From: an uncultured Oscillospiraceae bacterium
GTDB taxonomy: Bacteria; Bacillota; Clostridia; Oscillospirales; Oscillospiraceae
Direction: 5' to 3'
DNA: 23,254 bases
Assembly (NCBI GenBank): GCA_934511165.1
Contig: CAKSWA010000035.1
Location: 1 to 23,254, forward strand
Made by a program: the position numbers and the translations under genes. Of the stretch, positions 13,126-20,957 are shown piece by piece (the first letter of the stretch is position 1; every line of letters starts with the position of its first letter). The notes under the pieces are model-generated. The model was not told where the DNA came from and searched no databases. It worked only from the letters and a program-made list of their open reading frames with translations.

Positions 13126-13155
13126 ATTGTATTCCGGCGCGGATTGTCCCTATGT
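13126..13155 (-). promoter_or_regulatory. Candidate sigma-E-type promoter of sigK
   Basis: On the minus strand AATACAAT (13126-13133) matches seven of eight bases of the sigma-E -10 consensus CATACAMT, and ACATAGG (13149-13155) lies 15 bases upstream with the ATA core of the -35. In Bacillus, sigma-E transcribes sigK, so the logic fits. The -35 match is partial. Confidence 0.35.
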
Positions 13156-13168
13156 GCCGGGACAATCC
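13141..13168 (-). other. Hairpin after the lipase-like gene
   Basis: A 10-base perfect stem (13141-13150 with 13159-13168) with an 8-base loop starts 4 bases past the hydrolase stop codon. No T run follows, so it may be a weak terminator or a 3' stabiliser. It overlaps the candidate sigK promoter. Confidence 0.45.
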
Positions 13169-13172
13169 GGCA

Positions 13173-14108
13173 TTATTTTCCCGCTTTGCTGTTGAGCCAG
13201 CTCAGAACGTCCTCGTAGACCTCGGCGCGGTTCGTTTCGTTGAGCATTTCGTGCCGTCCGCCGTGGTAGAGCTTCATGGTAACGTCCTTCATGCCCGCCT
13301 TGAGGAAGCACTTGTAGGCGCGGATTACGCCGCGTCCCTGCTCGCCGACGGGGTCGCAGTCGCCGGAGACGAACAGGATCGGCAGATCCTTCTTCATCCG
13401 GGCGATATTCTTCTGCTTTGTGATGAACGCGATGCCGCTCATCATGTCGTGCAGCAGTCCCGCTGTCGGGATAAAGCCGCAGAGAGGATCCTCGTTATAG
13501 AGATCGACGGCGGCTTCGTCGCGGCTGAGCCAGTCGCTGGCGGTGCGGGGATTTTCGAATTTGTCGTTGTAGCTGCCGAACGCCATTTTGTTGAGAAAAT
13601 CGCTCTTGTGCATCGCGCCGTTCCGGCGAATGTCGAGCGCGCTCATGGCCTTGCCGGCGGAAACGAGAGCGGGACTCTGGTGGCCGGTGCCGCTGATGAC
13701 CGCGCCGTCCAGCCCGGTACGGAAGCGGATGAGATACGTGCGCGTCAGAAACGAACCCATGCTGTGGCCGAAAATGAAATACGGCTTGCCGGGATACTTT
13801 GCCGCCGTTTTATCGTGCAGTGAGCGGATATCCTGCACGGCCTTTTCCCAGCCATTCTCCTCGCTGAAAAAGCCGAGATGCGCCTCGTCCGGCGCGCTTT
13901 TTCCGTGGCCAAGCTGGTCATGCATCACAACGATGAAGCCGTGCTCGGTGAGGAATGTGGCAAAGGCGTCATACCGGGCGATGTGCTCGGCGATGCCGTG
14001 TACGATCTGAACGATGCCGACGGGATTCCCCTCCGGGAGATATTCGCGCGCAGAGAGCGCTGTCTGTCCGTCCGAAGATAAAAATGTAAATTCCGACATA
14101 CGTGCCAT
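13173..14108 (-). CDS. Alpha/beta hydrolase, monoacylglycerol lipase / lysophospholipase type
   Basis: A 311-residue serine hydrolase of the family often called serine aminopeptidase S33 or lysophospholipase. The oxyanion region is VHGIAEH (36-42), the nucleophile is S116 in FGHSMGS (113-119), the acid is probably D250 or D252 in SGDCDP (248-253), and the base is H286 in YHGGRHEM (281-288). It has no signal peptide, so it acts in the cytoplasm or on the inner membrane face. The ATG at 14108 has AAAGGA 9 bases upstream; an in-frame TTG six bases earlier is too close. It is divergent from glycerol kinase across 86 bases. Release of glycerol from acylglycerols followed by phosphorylation is an attractive but unproven link. 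Confidence 0.82.
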   Translation of the reverse strand: MARMSEFTFLSSDGQTALSAREYLPEGNPVGIVQIVHGIAEHIARYDAFATFLTEHGFIVVMHDQLGHGKSAPDEAHLGFFSEENGWEKAVQDIRSLHDKTAAKYPGKPYFIFGHSMGSFLTRTYLIRFRTGLDGAVISGTGHQSPALVSAGKAMSALDIRRNGAMHKSDFLNKMAFGSYNDKFENPRTASDWLSRDEAAVDLYNEDPLCGFIPTAGLLHDMMSGIAFITKQKNIARMKKDLPILFVSGDCDPVGEQGRGVIRAYKCFLKAGMKDVTMKLYHGGRHEMLNETNRAEVYEDVLSWLNSKAGK

Positions 14109-14127
14109 AGCCAAAGATCCTTTCTTG

Positions 14128-14182
14128 TGCTATAATGCCTATAATACAAAATACATTATATACAACTCCCGGCGAAAATCAA
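14128..14182. promoter_or_regulatory. Overlapping divergent promoters, lipase-like gene and glpK
   Basis: For the plus strand, TGCTATAAT (14128-14136) is an extended -10 box, with a second TATAAT at 14140-14145, but I see no good -35. For the minus strand, TTGATT (14177-14182) and TATAAT (14155-14160) are spaced by 16 bases. The two start regions overlap, so the genes may compete or be co-regulated. Confidence 0.45.
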
Positions 14183-14194
14183 GGAGGTTATCCC

Positions 14195-15694
14195 ATGAGC
14201 CAGCACGTTATCGCCCTTGACCAGGGGACGACAAGCTCCCGCGCCATCATTTTCGATGTGAACGGAAAGATCGTGTCGCTCTCGCAGCACCCCTTTGCGC
14301 AGATCTATCCGCAGCCCGGCTGGGTGGAGCACGACCCGATGACGATCCTCTATACGCAGCTCGAATCGCTCTCGGAAGCGTTCCGCACGAGCGGCCTTTC
14401 CACGGCGGATATTGCCGCTATCGGCATCACCAACCAGCGCGAAACGACGATCGTCTGGGAAAAGGAGACAGGGCGGCCCGTATATAACGCCATCGTATGG
14501 CAATGCCGCCGGACGGCGCCGCTGTGCGAGGAGCTGCGGCGCGAAGGCTGGGAAGAAAAGATCCGCGAAAAGACCGGCCTTTTGATCGACGCCTATTTCT
14601 CCGGAACGAAGCTGCGCTGGATTCTTGACAATGTCTCCGGAGCAAGAGAGCGCGCCGAGCGCGGCGAGCTGCTCTTCGGCACGGTGGACACGTGGCTCAT
14701 CTGGAATCTCACCGGCGGGCGCGTCCATGTGACGGACTACAGCAACGCCTCCCGCACCATGCTCTTCAATATACACACGCTGCAATGGGACGCAGAGCTC
14801 TGCGAAGCGCTGCGCATCCCGATGTGCATGCTCCCGAAGCCGGTATCCAATTCGGAGAAGTACGGCACTATCGATTCGCACATGCCGGGACTCGAAGAGC
14901 TTTCCGGCACCCCGATCTGCGGCGCGGCGGGCGACCAGCAGGCGGCGCTGCTCGGGCAGGGCTGCATTCATCCGGGCGAGGCGAAAAACACCTACGGCAC
15001 CGGCTGCTTTGCCATGATGAATACCGGAACAAGCGTTCCGGTGAGCCGAAGCGGGCTTCTCTCATGCGTGGCGTGGAACATCCGCGGCGAGACGAATTAC
15101 TGCCTCGAGGGCAGCGTCTTTAACGCCGGGAGCACCGTGCAGTGGATGCGCGATGAACTGCATCTCATCTCCTCGGCGGAGGAAACGCAGGCACTTGCCG
15201 AGTCTGTGCCGGATAACGGCGGCGTATATCTCGTTTCGGCGTTCACCGGCCTCGGCGCGCCGTATTGGGATATGTATGCGCGCGGCACGCTGGTCGGAAT
15301 CACGCGCGGCACGACGCGCGCGCATGTTGTTCGTGCCGGGCTCGAGGGCATTGCCTATCAGGTGCGCGATCTCATTGAGGCAATGGAAAAAGATGCCGGG
15401 GCACCCATGCAGATATTGCGCGTGGACGGCGGCGCTTCCGTCAACCGGTTCCTCATGCAGTTTCAAGCGGACGTTCTCCGCTGCCCGATCGACCGCCCCG
15501 TTATGGTGGAGACAACGGCGCTCGGCGCGGCGTTTCTCGCCGGTCTGCACGCGGGGGTGTGGTCAGACATTGGGGATATCGTCCGCATCCGTGAGTCTGC
15601 GCACATTTTCCGCCCGAAAATGGACGCCGAGTGCGCCCGGGATCTCTGCGCGCGCTGGCACAAGGCCGTGGAACGTGCCAAAGATTGGGAATAA
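14195..15694 (+). CDS. glpK: Glycerol kinase
   Basis: Glycerol kinase makes sn-glycerol-3-phosphate from glycerol and ATP, for catabolism and lipid synthesis. The 499-residue FGGY-family protein has the standard length and the motifs LDQGTTSSRAIIFD (8-21), TNQRETT (79-85), SGTKLRWILDN (136-146), DTWLIWNLTGG (165-175) and GAAGDQQAAL (243-252). AAGGAGG precedes the ATG at 14195; an upstream in-frame ATG has no such site. The segment before GAAGDQQ reads SEKYGTIDSHMPGLEEL and lacks the HFYG sequence that carries the PTS-phosphorylated histidine in low-GC Firmicutes, so control by HPr is doubtful. There is no glpF or glpD beside it. It is divergent from a lipase-like gene, and the murC promoter overlaps its stop. 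Confidence 0.96.
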   Translation: MSQHVIALDQGTTSSRAIIFDVNGKIVSLSQHPFAQIYPQPGWVEHDPMTILYTQLESLSEAFRTSGLSTADIAAIGITNQRETTIVWEKETGRPVYNAIVWQCRRTAPLCEELRREGWEEKIREKTGLLIDAYFSGTKLRWILDNVSGARERAERGELLFGTVDTWLIWNLTGGRVHVTDYSNASRTMLFNIHTLQWDAELCEALRIPMCMLPKPVSNSEKYGTIDSHMPGLEELSGTPICGAAGDQQAALLGQGCIHPGEAKNTYGTGCFAMMNTGTSVPVSRSGLLSCVAWNIRGETNYCLEGSVFNAGSTVQWMRDELHLISSAEETQALAESVPDNGGVYLVSAFTGLGAPYWDMYARGTLVGITRGTTRAHVVRAGLEGIAYQVRDLIEAMEKDAGAPMQILRVDGGASVNRFLMQFQADVLRCPIDRPVMVETTALGAAFLAGLHAGVWSDIGDIVRIRESAHIFRPKMDAECARDLCARWHKAVERAKDWE

Positions 15695-15695
15695 C

Positions 15696-15724
15696 TTGTT
15701 TTTTTTCGGAAGATATAGTATAAT
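15696..15724 (+). promoter_or_regulatory. Promoter of murC
   Basis: TTGTTT (15696-15701), 17 bases and a perfect TATAAT (15719-15724) begin right after the glpK stop codon. The T run that follows glpK is part of this promoter, and no hairpin precedes it, so glpK transcripts may read into murC. Confidence 0.7.
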
Positions 15725-15765
15725 TCCTTTTCAGGCAATTTGAACTTGGTTAGGAGAATATGTCC

Positions 15766-17151
15766 ATGCCATCATTTTCGGAATATTACTGGGCGGGACG
15801 CTGCGGCCATCTGATCGGCATAGGCGGCGTATCCATGTCGCCTCTGGCGGAGGTCCTCGCGGAAGCGGGACTTGTGATCACCGGTTCGGACATGAACGAG
15901 GGGGCGAACGTGGCGCATCTGCGCTCGCTCGGCATCCCCGTGTTTATCGGGCACCGCGCGGAAAACATCCCGGCGGACGCTGAATTTGTTGTCCGCACCG
16001 CCGCCGTGCACGACGAAAACCCGGAGATCGTTGAGGCGCACCGCCGCGGCATCCCCGTGTTTGAGCGCACGCAGGCGTGGGGCGCGATTATGAAGGACTA
16101 CCGAAATTCGCTCTGCATTTCCGGTACGCACGGCAAAACGACGACGACCTCCATGTGCACGCACATCCTTATGGCCGCCGAGCGCGACCCGACCGTTATG
16201 ATCGGCGGAACGCTTCCGCTTCTGCATGCCGGCCACCGCGTCGGCGCGGGCGATACGATCGTGATGGAGGCGTGCGAATACTATAATTCCTTCCACGCAT
16301 TTTCGCCCACCGTGGCGGTCATACTGAACATCGAGGCCGACCATCTCGATTTCTTCAAGGATCTCGAGGATGTGAAGGCGTCGTTCCGGAAGTTCGCCTC
16401 GCTTGTCCCGGAAAACGGGTTCATCATCGCGAACGCCGAGGACAAAAACTCCATGGATGCGCTTGCGCCGCTTGGTCGCGATATCTTCACATTCGGCCTG
16501 AACAAGGGCGCGGATGTTTATGCTGCCAACATCGTGCAGCACGGCGCGGAGACGGAGTTTGACGTTATCTACTGCGAAGAGGTATTCACGCATGTGAGCC
16601 TTCGCGTCCCCGGCATCCATAACGTGAAAAACGCGCTTGCCGCATCTGCGGCGGCCATCTGTCTCGGGTGCAGCCCCGCGGCCATCCGCTACGGTCTCGC
16701 CGGATTCTCCGGCGCAAACCGCCGGTTTGAGTTCAAGGGCAAGTACAACGGCGCGGATGTTTACGACGATTACGCCCACCATCCGAGCGAGCTCAAGGCG
16801 CTGCTTGACGCGATCGAAACGCTCGGCTACAAGCGCACGATCGTTGTGTTCCAGCCGCATACATACTCCCGCACGCAGGCGCTCTTCAGCGATTTTGTTG
16901 AACAGCTCCGCCGCCCGGACGTATGCTATCTCGCGGAGATTTATGCTGCGCGCGAAAAGAACACCATCGGCATCTCGTCGGCGGACATTGCGCGCGAGCT
17001 TCCGAACGGCATCTTCTTCGCGGACAACGCTGAGCTCGAAAAAACGCTCCGCGCAACGGCCAGCCCCGGCGATATCATTCTCACGGTCGGCGCGGGTGAC
17101 GTGTACAAGATCGGCGAGCGGCTCGTCGCCGAGGGAAAGGATAAGGCATGA
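15766..17151 (+). CDS. murC: UDP-N-acetylmuramate--L-alanine ligase
   Basis: MurC adds L-alanine to UDP-MurNAc with ATP, the first peptide step of cytoplasmic peptidoglycan precursor synthesis. The 461-residue protein has the UDP-binding GIGGVSMSPLAEVL (18-31), the ATP loop CISGTHGKTTTTSM (117-130), EACEYYNSF (168-176), NIEADHLDFF (188-197) and YDDYAHHPSE in the C-terminal domain, all as in the family. I prefer the ATG at 15766 because AGGAGA lies 8 bases before it; another ATG at 15760 is only 2-3 bases from that site. The stop codon overlaps the start of the DUF975 gene, so the two form an operon. murF and ddl lie 4 kb away in another operon. Confidence 0.95.
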   Translation: MPSFSEYYWAGRCGHLIGIGGVSMSPLAEVLAEAGLVITGSDMNEGANVAHLRSLGIPVFIGHRAENIPADAEFVVRTAAVHDENPEIVEAHRRGIPVFERTQAWGAIMKDYRNSLCISGTHGKTTTTSMCTHILMAAERDPTVMIGGTLPLLHAGHRVGAGDTIVMEACEYYNSFHAFSPTVAVILNIEADHLDFFKDLEDVKASFRKFASLVPENGFIIANAEDKNSMDALAPLGRDIFTFGLNKGADVYAANIVQHGAETEFDVIYCEEVFTHVSLRVPGIHNVKNALAASAAAICLGCSPAAIRYGLAGFSGANRRFEFKGKYNGADVYDDYAHHPSELKALLDAIETLGYKRTIVVFQPHTYSRTQALFSDFVEQLRRPDVCYLAEIYAAREKNTIGISSADIARELPNGIFFADNAELEKTLRATASPGDIILTVGAGDVYKIGERLVAEGKDKA

Positions 17152-17843
17152 CGCGAGGAGAAATGAAGCTGCGTGCCCGCAGCCTGATAAATTCGACCCG
17201 CCCGCATCCCTGCCTCGTGACGCTGGCGCTGCTGGCATTCATATGGCTTCTCAACTATCTGGCGCAGAAAATCGGCGGGCAGCCCATTTTGCTCGATCTG
17301 AATGCGATGGAAGCGCTCGATTATGAGAACATGATCCGCATCGACTTTTCCAATGCGGAGTTTGTCCCGACGGCGATCCTGATCCTTTTCCAGCTGGCCA
17401 TCATCGTTCTCTCCTACGGCTATACCGCCTATACGCTCCACGTTGTCCGGGGCGAGGCTTGCGGTTACGGCAACCTGCTGGACGGCTTTGGCATTGCGTG
17501 GCGCGGCATCGTGCTGACGCTTCTGGTCGACGCGCTGGTTATGATCGCGTCGGTGGCACTGCTCGTTCCCGGTCTCATCCTCTCGTATGCCTACGGCATG
17601 GCGACCTACTTGCAGGTCGAGCATCCCGACTGGTCGCCGATCCGCTGTATGCGGGAGAGCCGGATCATGATGCGCGGCCACAAATGGGAGCTTTTCGTAC
17701 TGCAGCTGAGCTTCCTCGGCTGGCAGATCCTCGCGACGATCCCGGTCGTCTCCGTTTTCGTAAAGCCCTATGTGTCCATCACCGAGACGGTGTTCTACGA
17801 AAACCTCCGCGCGGCAAATCCGCAGCCGCCGTTTGATTTCTAA
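17148..17843 (+). CDS. DUF975-family membrane protein
   Basis: A 231-residue integral membrane protein with hydrophobic segments near 24-40, 74-100, 116-145 and 185-205. The C-terminal part, MRESRIMMRGHKWELFVLQL (166-185) followed by SFLGW and VKPYVSITETVFYENL (205-220), is the DUF975 signature of Clostridia and Lactobacillales. Its function is unknown. It starts in ATGA overlap with the murC stop, with GGGAAAGG seven bases upstream, so it is translated together with murC. An ATG at 17163 has its ribosome site too close. The coupling hints at an envelope role, which is inference. A hairpin follows at 17863. Confidence 0.85.
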   Translation: MTRGEMKLRARSLINSTRPHPCLVTLALLAFIWLLNYLAQKIGGQPILLDLNAMEALDYENMIRIDFSNAEFVPTAILILFQLAIIVLSYGYTAYTLHVVRGEACGYGNLLDGFGIAWRGIVLTLLVDALVMIASVALLVPGLILSYAYGMATYLQVEHPDWSPIRCMRESRIMMRGHKWELFVLQLSFLGWQILATIPVVSVFVKPYVSITETVFYENLRAANPQPPFDF

Positions 17844-17862
17844 AAAAGAGTAAAAAAAGTAG

Positions 17863-17890
17863 ATACCGGCTGGCATGTACCAGCCGGTAT
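17863..17890 (+). terminator. Hairpin between the DUF975 gene and the dehydrogenase gene
   Basis: An 11-base perfect stem (17863-17873 with 17880-17890) and 6-base loop is followed by only TCTTG, then by the ribosome binding site of the next gene. It is a weak or partial terminator, or an attenuator-like element, because it lies only 20 bases before the next start codon and no separate promoter is obvious. Confidence 0.5.
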
Positions 17891-17910
17891 TCTTGTAAAG
17901 GAGAATGGAT

Positions 17911-18684
17911 ATGAAGAAAATTGCCGTCATCACCGGCGCGTCCAGCGGCATGGGCCGCCGGTTCGCGGAAACGGTGCAGGAATTCGGAACGTTTGACGAA
18001 ATTTGGGCAATCGCCCGGCGGGCGGATCGCCTGGAGGAACTGAAAAATCATACGCCGTTTCCGGTGCGTGCCATCTCGCTCGACCTTTCCAAAGAGACGT
18101 CGTATGAAACATATGCCGCGCTATTGCGTGAGGAGCAGCCGGAGGTCGGCCTTCTCATCAATGCGAGCGGCTTTGGCAAGTTCCGTGCCGTGATGGACAC
18201 GCCGCTCGAAGTGAATCTCAATATGGTTGATCTCAACTGCAAGGCGGTCATGGCGCTCTGCCAGCTTACGGTGCCGTACATGCCGTCCGGCAGCCAGATC
18301 ATCAACATCGCCTCCGTCGCGGCGTTTCAGCCGATTCCGTATATCAACGTTTACGGCGCGACGAAAGCGCTTGTTCTGCACTACAGCCGCGCACTCAACC
18401 GCGAGCTCAAAAAGCAGGGCGTGCGCGTGATGGCGGTCTGCCCGTTCTGGACAAAGACCGAGTTCTTTGACCGCGCTGTGGCGAGCGGGGAAAAGCCGGT
18501 CGTCAAGAAGTATGTCGCCATGTACAAGCCGGAGGAGATCGTTGCCCAGGCATGGAAAGACGCGAAAAAGGGCAGGGACATGAGCAAATGCGGCTTCAAG
18601 GCGCGCTTGCAGGCGCTCGGTGTGAAGATTTTGCCGCACAGCATGGTGATGGATACCTGGCTCCGTCAGCAGGAGCTGGATTAA
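17911..18684 (+). CDS. Short-chain dehydrogenase/reductase
   Basis: A 257-residue classical SDR with an NAD(P)-binding fold. TGASSGMG (8-15) is the cofactor loop, NASG (84-87) the structural motif, and S135, Y148 and K152 (YGATK) form the catalytic set. The substrate cannot be told from the sequence; close relatives are annotated only as SDR-family oxidoreductases. The ARR at 35-37 after the second strand suggests a preference for NADPH, which is inference. I chose the ATG at 17911 because AAGGAG lies 7 bases before it, whereas the ATG at 17905 is only 1 base from that site. It follows the DUF975 gene by 67 bases with a hairpin in between and ends in a shared terminator. Confidence 0.88.
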   Translation: MKKIAVITGASSGMGRRFAETVQEFGTFDEIWAIARRADRLEELKNHTPFPVRAISLDLSKETSYETYAALLREEQPEVGLLINASGFGKFRAVMDTPLEVNLNMVDLNCKAVMALCQLTVPYMPSGSQIINIASVAAFQPIPYINVYGATKALVLHYSRALNRELKKQGVRVMAVCPFWTKTEFFDRAVASGEKPVVKKYVAMYKPEEIVAQAWKDAKKGRDMSKCGFKARLQALGVKILPHSMVMDTWLRQQELD

Positions 18685-18698
18685 AGAAAATCATAGAG

Positions 18699-18735
18699 AA
18701 AACCGGAGCCGCACGGCTGTGCGGCCCCGGTTTTT
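18699..18735. terminator. Bidirectional terminator
   Basis: Arms 18699-18714 and 18719-18734 pair with one mismatch, giving a GC-rich stem flanked by As on the left and Ts on the right. It serves both the dehydrogenase gene on the plus strand and the exonuclease gene (stop at 18746) on the minus strand. Confidence 0.85.
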
Positions 18736-18745
18736 CGTATGCTTT

Positions 18746-19717
18746 TCAGGCGTTTTCGCTTCTGCGGCGGCGATGTCCGCGGCCGCGGCGGCGGCTCTGC
18801 GTCGCCTTGTCGCGGTAAAATTTCTCCATCTCGTCGTCGGCGCGGTAAACGATGCGGTTTACCGACCAACTGTCATTTTCCGTTTTGCGGAACTTGAGCC
18901 GGACAAGGAACTTTCGGTGCTCTTCGCAAGTGCCGATCGTCATATATCGCCGGTCGCCCTGATTGACCCAGCGCGTGAGCTCCAGCGGCTCGCCGCAGTC
19001 GGGACAGACGGCGCTTGTGACCTCCGCGTCCAGAAACGCCTCAGAACGGGAATTGTACCCGGTGAAGGCGCGGTGCTCCAGCGCGTCGGGCTCGTCAGCG
19101 TGGTGCTTATCCTCCGGCAGACGTGTGGCGAGAAGGGAGGTGGCGTTGTCGTACTGCTCGAGCCCTTCGGCAAAGTCGAGCTTCGAGCATACGAGCGCCG
19201 TGTTGTAAGCGTCGCCAAGCGCGTCATGTGCTACGCGGGTCTGCTCAATGGAAAAGTGCTCCATCGCCGTGGCGAGGGACTTCTGGTTTTTATCACCGCC
19301 GGTCTGGATGTTGTAGATGAGCTGAAGATTGATCCAGTCCGCAATCCAGTCCCAGTCAAGATCGTGGATGATGATGTTCTGCTCCATGATCCGCCGGTCG
19401 TCGTAGCCCCAGGTGACGAACACCGGATCCTCGCCGCACCACTCGCGGAAGCGCTCAAACACGGTGGGGAAGGTGTCGCCGTGGCTGAGCCGCTCCTTAT
19501 CGATGCCGGTCAGCTTTTTGACTTTGTAGTGCATGCTGCGGAAGTAAATCGGCCGCACATCGGACTGAAATTCCTCCGCGGGGCAGAAATCGTCGTCAAG
19601 CTTCACCGCGCCGATCTGGATGATTTCGCCGCTCAGATGGATGGGGAGACGGTTGAATACGGAGGCGTTGGAGCTCATAGCCTGGTTCCATTCCAGGTCA
19701 AGGACAATATAGGACAT
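18746..19717 (-). CDS. DEDDh 3'-5' exonuclease (KapD-like) with zinc ribbon and basic tail
   Basis: A 323-residue protein with an N-terminal DEDDh exonuclease domain. D7 and E9 are in VLDLEWNQ, D106 in WGYDDRRIM, and H164 and D169 in AHDALGDAYNT, so the catalytic set is complete. Relatives are annotated as KapD-type exonucleases, linked in Bacillus to inhibition of the KinA route to sporulation. After the nuclease come CPDC (238-241) and CEEH (264-267), which could bind zinc, and a tail rich in arginine (309-319, RRRGRGHRRRR) suited to binding RNA or DNA. The start has a clear promoter upstream but a weak ribosome site (AAAGG at about 12 bases). It is divergent from ddl. An RNA-processing role is plausible but not shown. 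Confidence 0.82.
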   Translation of the reverse strand: MSYIVLDLEWNQAMSSNASVFNRLPIHLSGEIIQIGAVKLDDDFCPAEEFQSDVRPIYFRSMHYKVKKLTGIDKERLSHGDTFPTVFERFREWCGEDPVFVTWGYDDRRIMEQNIIIHDLDWDWIADWINLQLIYNIQTGGDKNQKSLATAMEHFSIEQTRVAHDALGDAYNTALVCSKLDFAEGLEQYDNATSLLATRLPEDKHHADEPDALEHRAFTGYNSRSEAFLDAEVTSAVCPDCGEPLELTRWVNQGDRRYMTIGTCEEHRKFLVRLKFRKTENDSWSVNRIVYRADDEMEKFYRDKATQSRRRGRGHRRRRSENA

Positions 19718-19748
19718 TCGGATTACCGACCTTTCTTATAACCAAGTC

Positions 19749-19777
19749 ATTATACCAACGCAGCAGAGAAATAACAA
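19749..19777 (-). promoter_or_regulatory. Promoter of the exonuclease gene
   Basis: TTGTTA (19772-19777), 17 bases and a perfect TATAAT (19749-19754) read on the minus strand, 31 bases before the start codon. Confidence 0.75.
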
Positions 19778-19861
19778 TCCCCTTTTTCCGGAAAAATCAT
19801 CCCCAACGGCGGTCAAACCGTGCAGAACACATTTTTTGCAGAGCAAAAAGCAAATATTGTG

Positions 19862-19890
19862 TTTCCATTCTCCCGCGAGTGATGTATAAT
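19862..19890 (+). promoter_or_regulatory. Promoter of ddl-murF
   Basis: A perfect TATAAT (19885-19890) lies 32 bases before the ddl start, with a weak -35 TTTCCA (19862-19867) at 17 bases. The stretch between this and the divergent exonuclease promoter is AT-rich but shows no other feature. Confidence 0.5.
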
Positions 19891-19922
19891 AAAACGAATT
19901 GCAAACATGGGAGGCATGACTC

Positions 19923-20957
19923 ATGTACATAGCTGTTATCTGCGGCGGATTGAGTGCCGAGCGCGATGTTTCCATCAGCTCGGGTACGGGCGCGGCGCGG
20001 GCGCTCCGGGCGCGCGGACATAAGGTCGCGCTGGTTGATCTCTTTCTCGGAAACCCCGCGGCGGTATCCGATCCCCGCGGCACTTTTACGTCCGACGCCG
20101 GAGACTCTGTTTACTCCGTCCGGGAGACCGAGCCCGATCTTGATAAGATCCGCGCCCAGCGCGTCGGCGATGGGCTGATCGGCCCCGGCGTGATCGAAAT
20201 TTGCCGCGCGGCAGATATCGCGTTTCTCGCGCTGCACGGCGCGGAGGGCGAGAACGGAAAACTGCAGGCCTGCCTGGATCTTTACGGCGTGCCGTATACC
20301 GGCAGCGGCTATCTCGGCAGCGCGCTTGCCATGGATAAAGAGCTCAGCAAAATTCTCTTCCGCGACAGCGGCATCCCTACGCCTCCGGGCGTCACGCTCC
20401 GCCGCGGCGACGCGGTGCCGGAGAGCATCGGTTTTCCGTGCGTTGTGAAGCCCTGCTCCGGCGGCTCGTCGGTCGGCACGAGTATCGTTACCGAGCCGGA
20501 AAAGCTCGCCGATGCGCTCGATGAGGCTTTTTCGTGTGACGACGCGGTGCTGGTAGAGAAGTATATCCGCGCCCGCGAGCTGACCGTCGGCGTGATGGAC
20601 GGCCGTGCCATGGCAGTCATCGAGATCATTCCCAAGACCGGGTTTTATGATTACAAGAACAAGTATCAGGCGGGACTCACCGAAGAGATCTGCCCCGCGC
20701 CAATCAGCGCGGAGGACACCGCGCGTGTGCAGCGTCTGGCTGAGCGCGTATACGAAGCGCTTCATCTCGACGCTTACGGCCGTGTTGATTTTCTGATGGA
20801 CAAGACGGACGGCGAACTCTACTGCTTGGAGGCAAACACGCTCCCCGGCATGACGCCGACGAGCCTCATCCCGCAGATGGCGGCGGCCGAGGGCATGGAC
20901 TACGGCGAACTGTGTGAGAAAATCATTGAAGTATCTCTGAAGAAGTATAAGAAATGA
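19923..20957 (+). CDS. ddl: D-alanine--D-alanine ligase
   Basis: Ddl joins two D-alanines with ATP in the cytoplasm, supplying the dipeptide that MurF uses. The 344-residue ATP-grasp protein shows HGAEGENG (105-112), VVKPCSGGSSVGTS (174-187), FYDYKNKY (241-248), RVDFL (287-291) and LEANTLPGMTPTSL (302-315). The FYDYKNKY loop is the type found in true D-Ala-D-Ala ligases and differs from the D-lactate ligases of vancomycin resistance. GGGAGG lies 8 bases before the ATG. The stop codon overlaps the murF start by 4 bases, so product and user are translated together. Confidence 0.95.
   Translation: MYIAVICGGLSAERDVSISSGTGAARALRARGHKVALVDLFLGNPAAVSDPRGTFTSDAGDSVYSVRETEPDLDKIRAQRVGDGLIGPGVIEICRAADIAFLALHGAEGENGKLQACLDLYGVPYTGSGYLGSALAMDKELSKILFRDSGIPTPPGVTLRRGDAVPESIGFPCVVKPCSGGSSVGTSIVTEPEKLADALDEAFSCDDAVLVEKYIRARELTVGVMDGRAMAVIEIIPKTGFYDYKNKYQAGLTEEICPAPISAEDTARVQRLAERVYEALHLDAYGRVDFLMDKTDGELYCLEANTLPGMTPTSLIPQMAAAEGMDYGELCEKIIEVSLKKYKK

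Noticed and set aside
15772..17238. 488-codon minus-strand frame opposite murC
   Set aside because: MurC is complete and recognisable on the plus strand. The opposite frame is an arginine- and histidine-rich shadow.
11529..20957. Vancomycin resistance, suggested by a VanY-type peptidase and a Ddl ligase
   Set aside because: Ddl carries the FYDYKNKY loop of normal D-Ala-D-Ala ligases, there is no VanH, VanX or VanRS, and the VanY-type gene belongs with sigK.
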